A DNA stretch of 64,000 nt, taken from the NCBI GenBank assembly GCA_965262565.1, contig CBDHFQ010000013.1, forward strand, positions 1 to 64,000, read 5' to 3'. Origin of the DNA: CBDHFQ01 sp965262565. GTDB taxonomy: Bacteria > Bacteroidota > Bacteroidia > J057. The translations under genes and the position numbers were made by a program. Shown one piece after another: positions 63,707 to 64,000 of this stretch (position 1 is its first letter; every line of letters starts with the position of its first letter). The notes beneath the pieces were generated by a model. It was not told the origin of the DNA. It saw only the letters and a program-made list of their open reading frames with translations, and ran no database searches.

Positions 63707-64000
63707 ATGCGAATAGGAATGTTACTTTTTACACTATTTAGTTTGCTCCATACTTCTTATACTCAAATCCGGCATACTGAAGGAGTAACTGATTTGGAGA
63801 TATCTTTAGGAGGAATTCATACCCAGCTTAAAGGTCAATCTTTTAGAATCACATATGCTATTCACCAACCATTTGAAATGGAGAGATTCCAATTAGTGGT
63901 GGGCATTTGCGGAGAGAGAATAAATTTCTTGAATGGCGAAGGCAGATTCATATATAATGATATCGATAGTCTAAATGTTGGGAAAGTATTAATACCTGAG
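63707..64000 (+). CDS. TraO-like secreted protein, cut by the window edge
   Basis: A partial gene of at least 98 codons, open to the end of the window. It starts MRIGMLLFTLFSLLHTSYTQ, a signal peptide. The mature part (GVTDLEISLGGIHTQLKGQ, then FQLVVGICGERINF) alternates hydrophobic and polar residues as in an outer-membrane beta-barrel. Position 11 bp after TraN and size suggest TraO of Bacteroides elements, but the evidence is mostly from order. Confidence 0.55.
   Translation, partial: MRIGMLLFTLFSLLHTSYTQIRHTEGVTDLEISLGGIHTQLKGQSFRITYAIHQPFEMERFQLVVGICGERINFLNGEGRFIYNDIDSLNVGKVLIPE

Larger units (their letters stand above)
53491..64000. mobile_element. Conjugative element (T4SS part), right end outside window
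   Basis: A cluster of Bacteroides-type transfer genes in two divergent operons: TraE, TraF, TraG, TraJ, TraK, TraM and a VirB5-like protein on the minus strand, and a BtgA-like protein, a membrane coiled-coil protein, TraN and a TraO-like protein on the plus strand. No relaxase, coupling ATPase or integrase is within the window, so both the limits and mobility are unproven. The left limit could lie further left and include the glycosidases and the toxin-antitoxin pair. Confidence 0.8.

Noticed and set aside
1..64000. tRNA or rRNA genes
   Set aside because: I saw no T-loop plus acceptor pairings or rRNA core sequences on either strand while reading; a covariance search could still find one.

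Overview
The window looks like a chromosome segment of a Bacteroidota bacterium, most likely a Saprospiria- or Cytophagia-like free-living member (class is inference). The reasons are C-terminal type IX secretion (T9SS) sorting domains on several secreted proteins, promoters of the TTG-N18-20-TAnnTTTG type (clearest before rpmH), an enlarged SecA, a MetRS with a fused C-terminal tRNA-binding domain, and a Bacteroides-style tra conjugation locus. Base composition is AT-rich, roughly 60 percent A+T by eye. I saw no rRNA, tRNA or CRISPR array.

Positions 1-6500 are a decayed, repeat-rich zone. It holds a frameshifted Roco (COR)-TIR pseudogene, a seven-copy tandem array of a 94-bp hairpin unit, an intact HtrA-type protease, a broken Rpn/transposase-like remnant, a MauG-type di-haem peroxidase with a T9SS tail, and diverged copies of the same hairpin repeat. 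Positions 6500-15000 are a minus-strand housekeeping block: secA, an inositol-monophosphatase-like gene, rsmI, and a LytTR response regulator with its LytS-like kinase.

Positions 15000-45200 are mixed core genes. They include an ECF sigma factor with a translationally coupled membrane partner, two paralogous S41 processing peptidases, a large repeat-containing T9SS cargo protein, a glycogen debranching enzyme, a Crp/Fnr regulator, metG, a YceI protein, a thioredoxin-TPR protein, an FMN reductase, overlapping rpmH-rnpA, ung, a MOSC protein, a nitrilase next to dinB, two tandem PlsC-type acyltransferases, a GT2-methyltransferase pair and a dicarboxylate/amino-acid symporter. Strong hairpin terminators separate many of these units.

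Positions 45200-64000 look accessory. They begin with a HigBA-like toxin-antitoxin pair and two small unknown genes. Two large secreted carbohydrate-active proteins follow: a DUF5060-type multidomain glycosidase and a GH5 with three N-terminal beta-sandwich repeats and a T9SS tail. Directly upstream of them on the same strand is a type IV secretion/conjugation operon (TraE, TraF, TraG, TraJ, TraK, TraM and a VirB5/TrbJ-like protein). A divergent plus-strand operon carries a BtgA-like mobilization protein fused to a zinc ribbon, a novel membrane coiled-coil protein, TraN and a partial TraO-like gene cut by the window edge. No relaxase, coupling protein or integrase is visible, so the element, probably an integrative conjugative element, continues beyond position 64000. 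The most unusual features are the atypical gene order of this T4SS, its two unexplained plus-strand genes, the polysaccharide-degrading genes behind it, and the 94-bp hairpin array.
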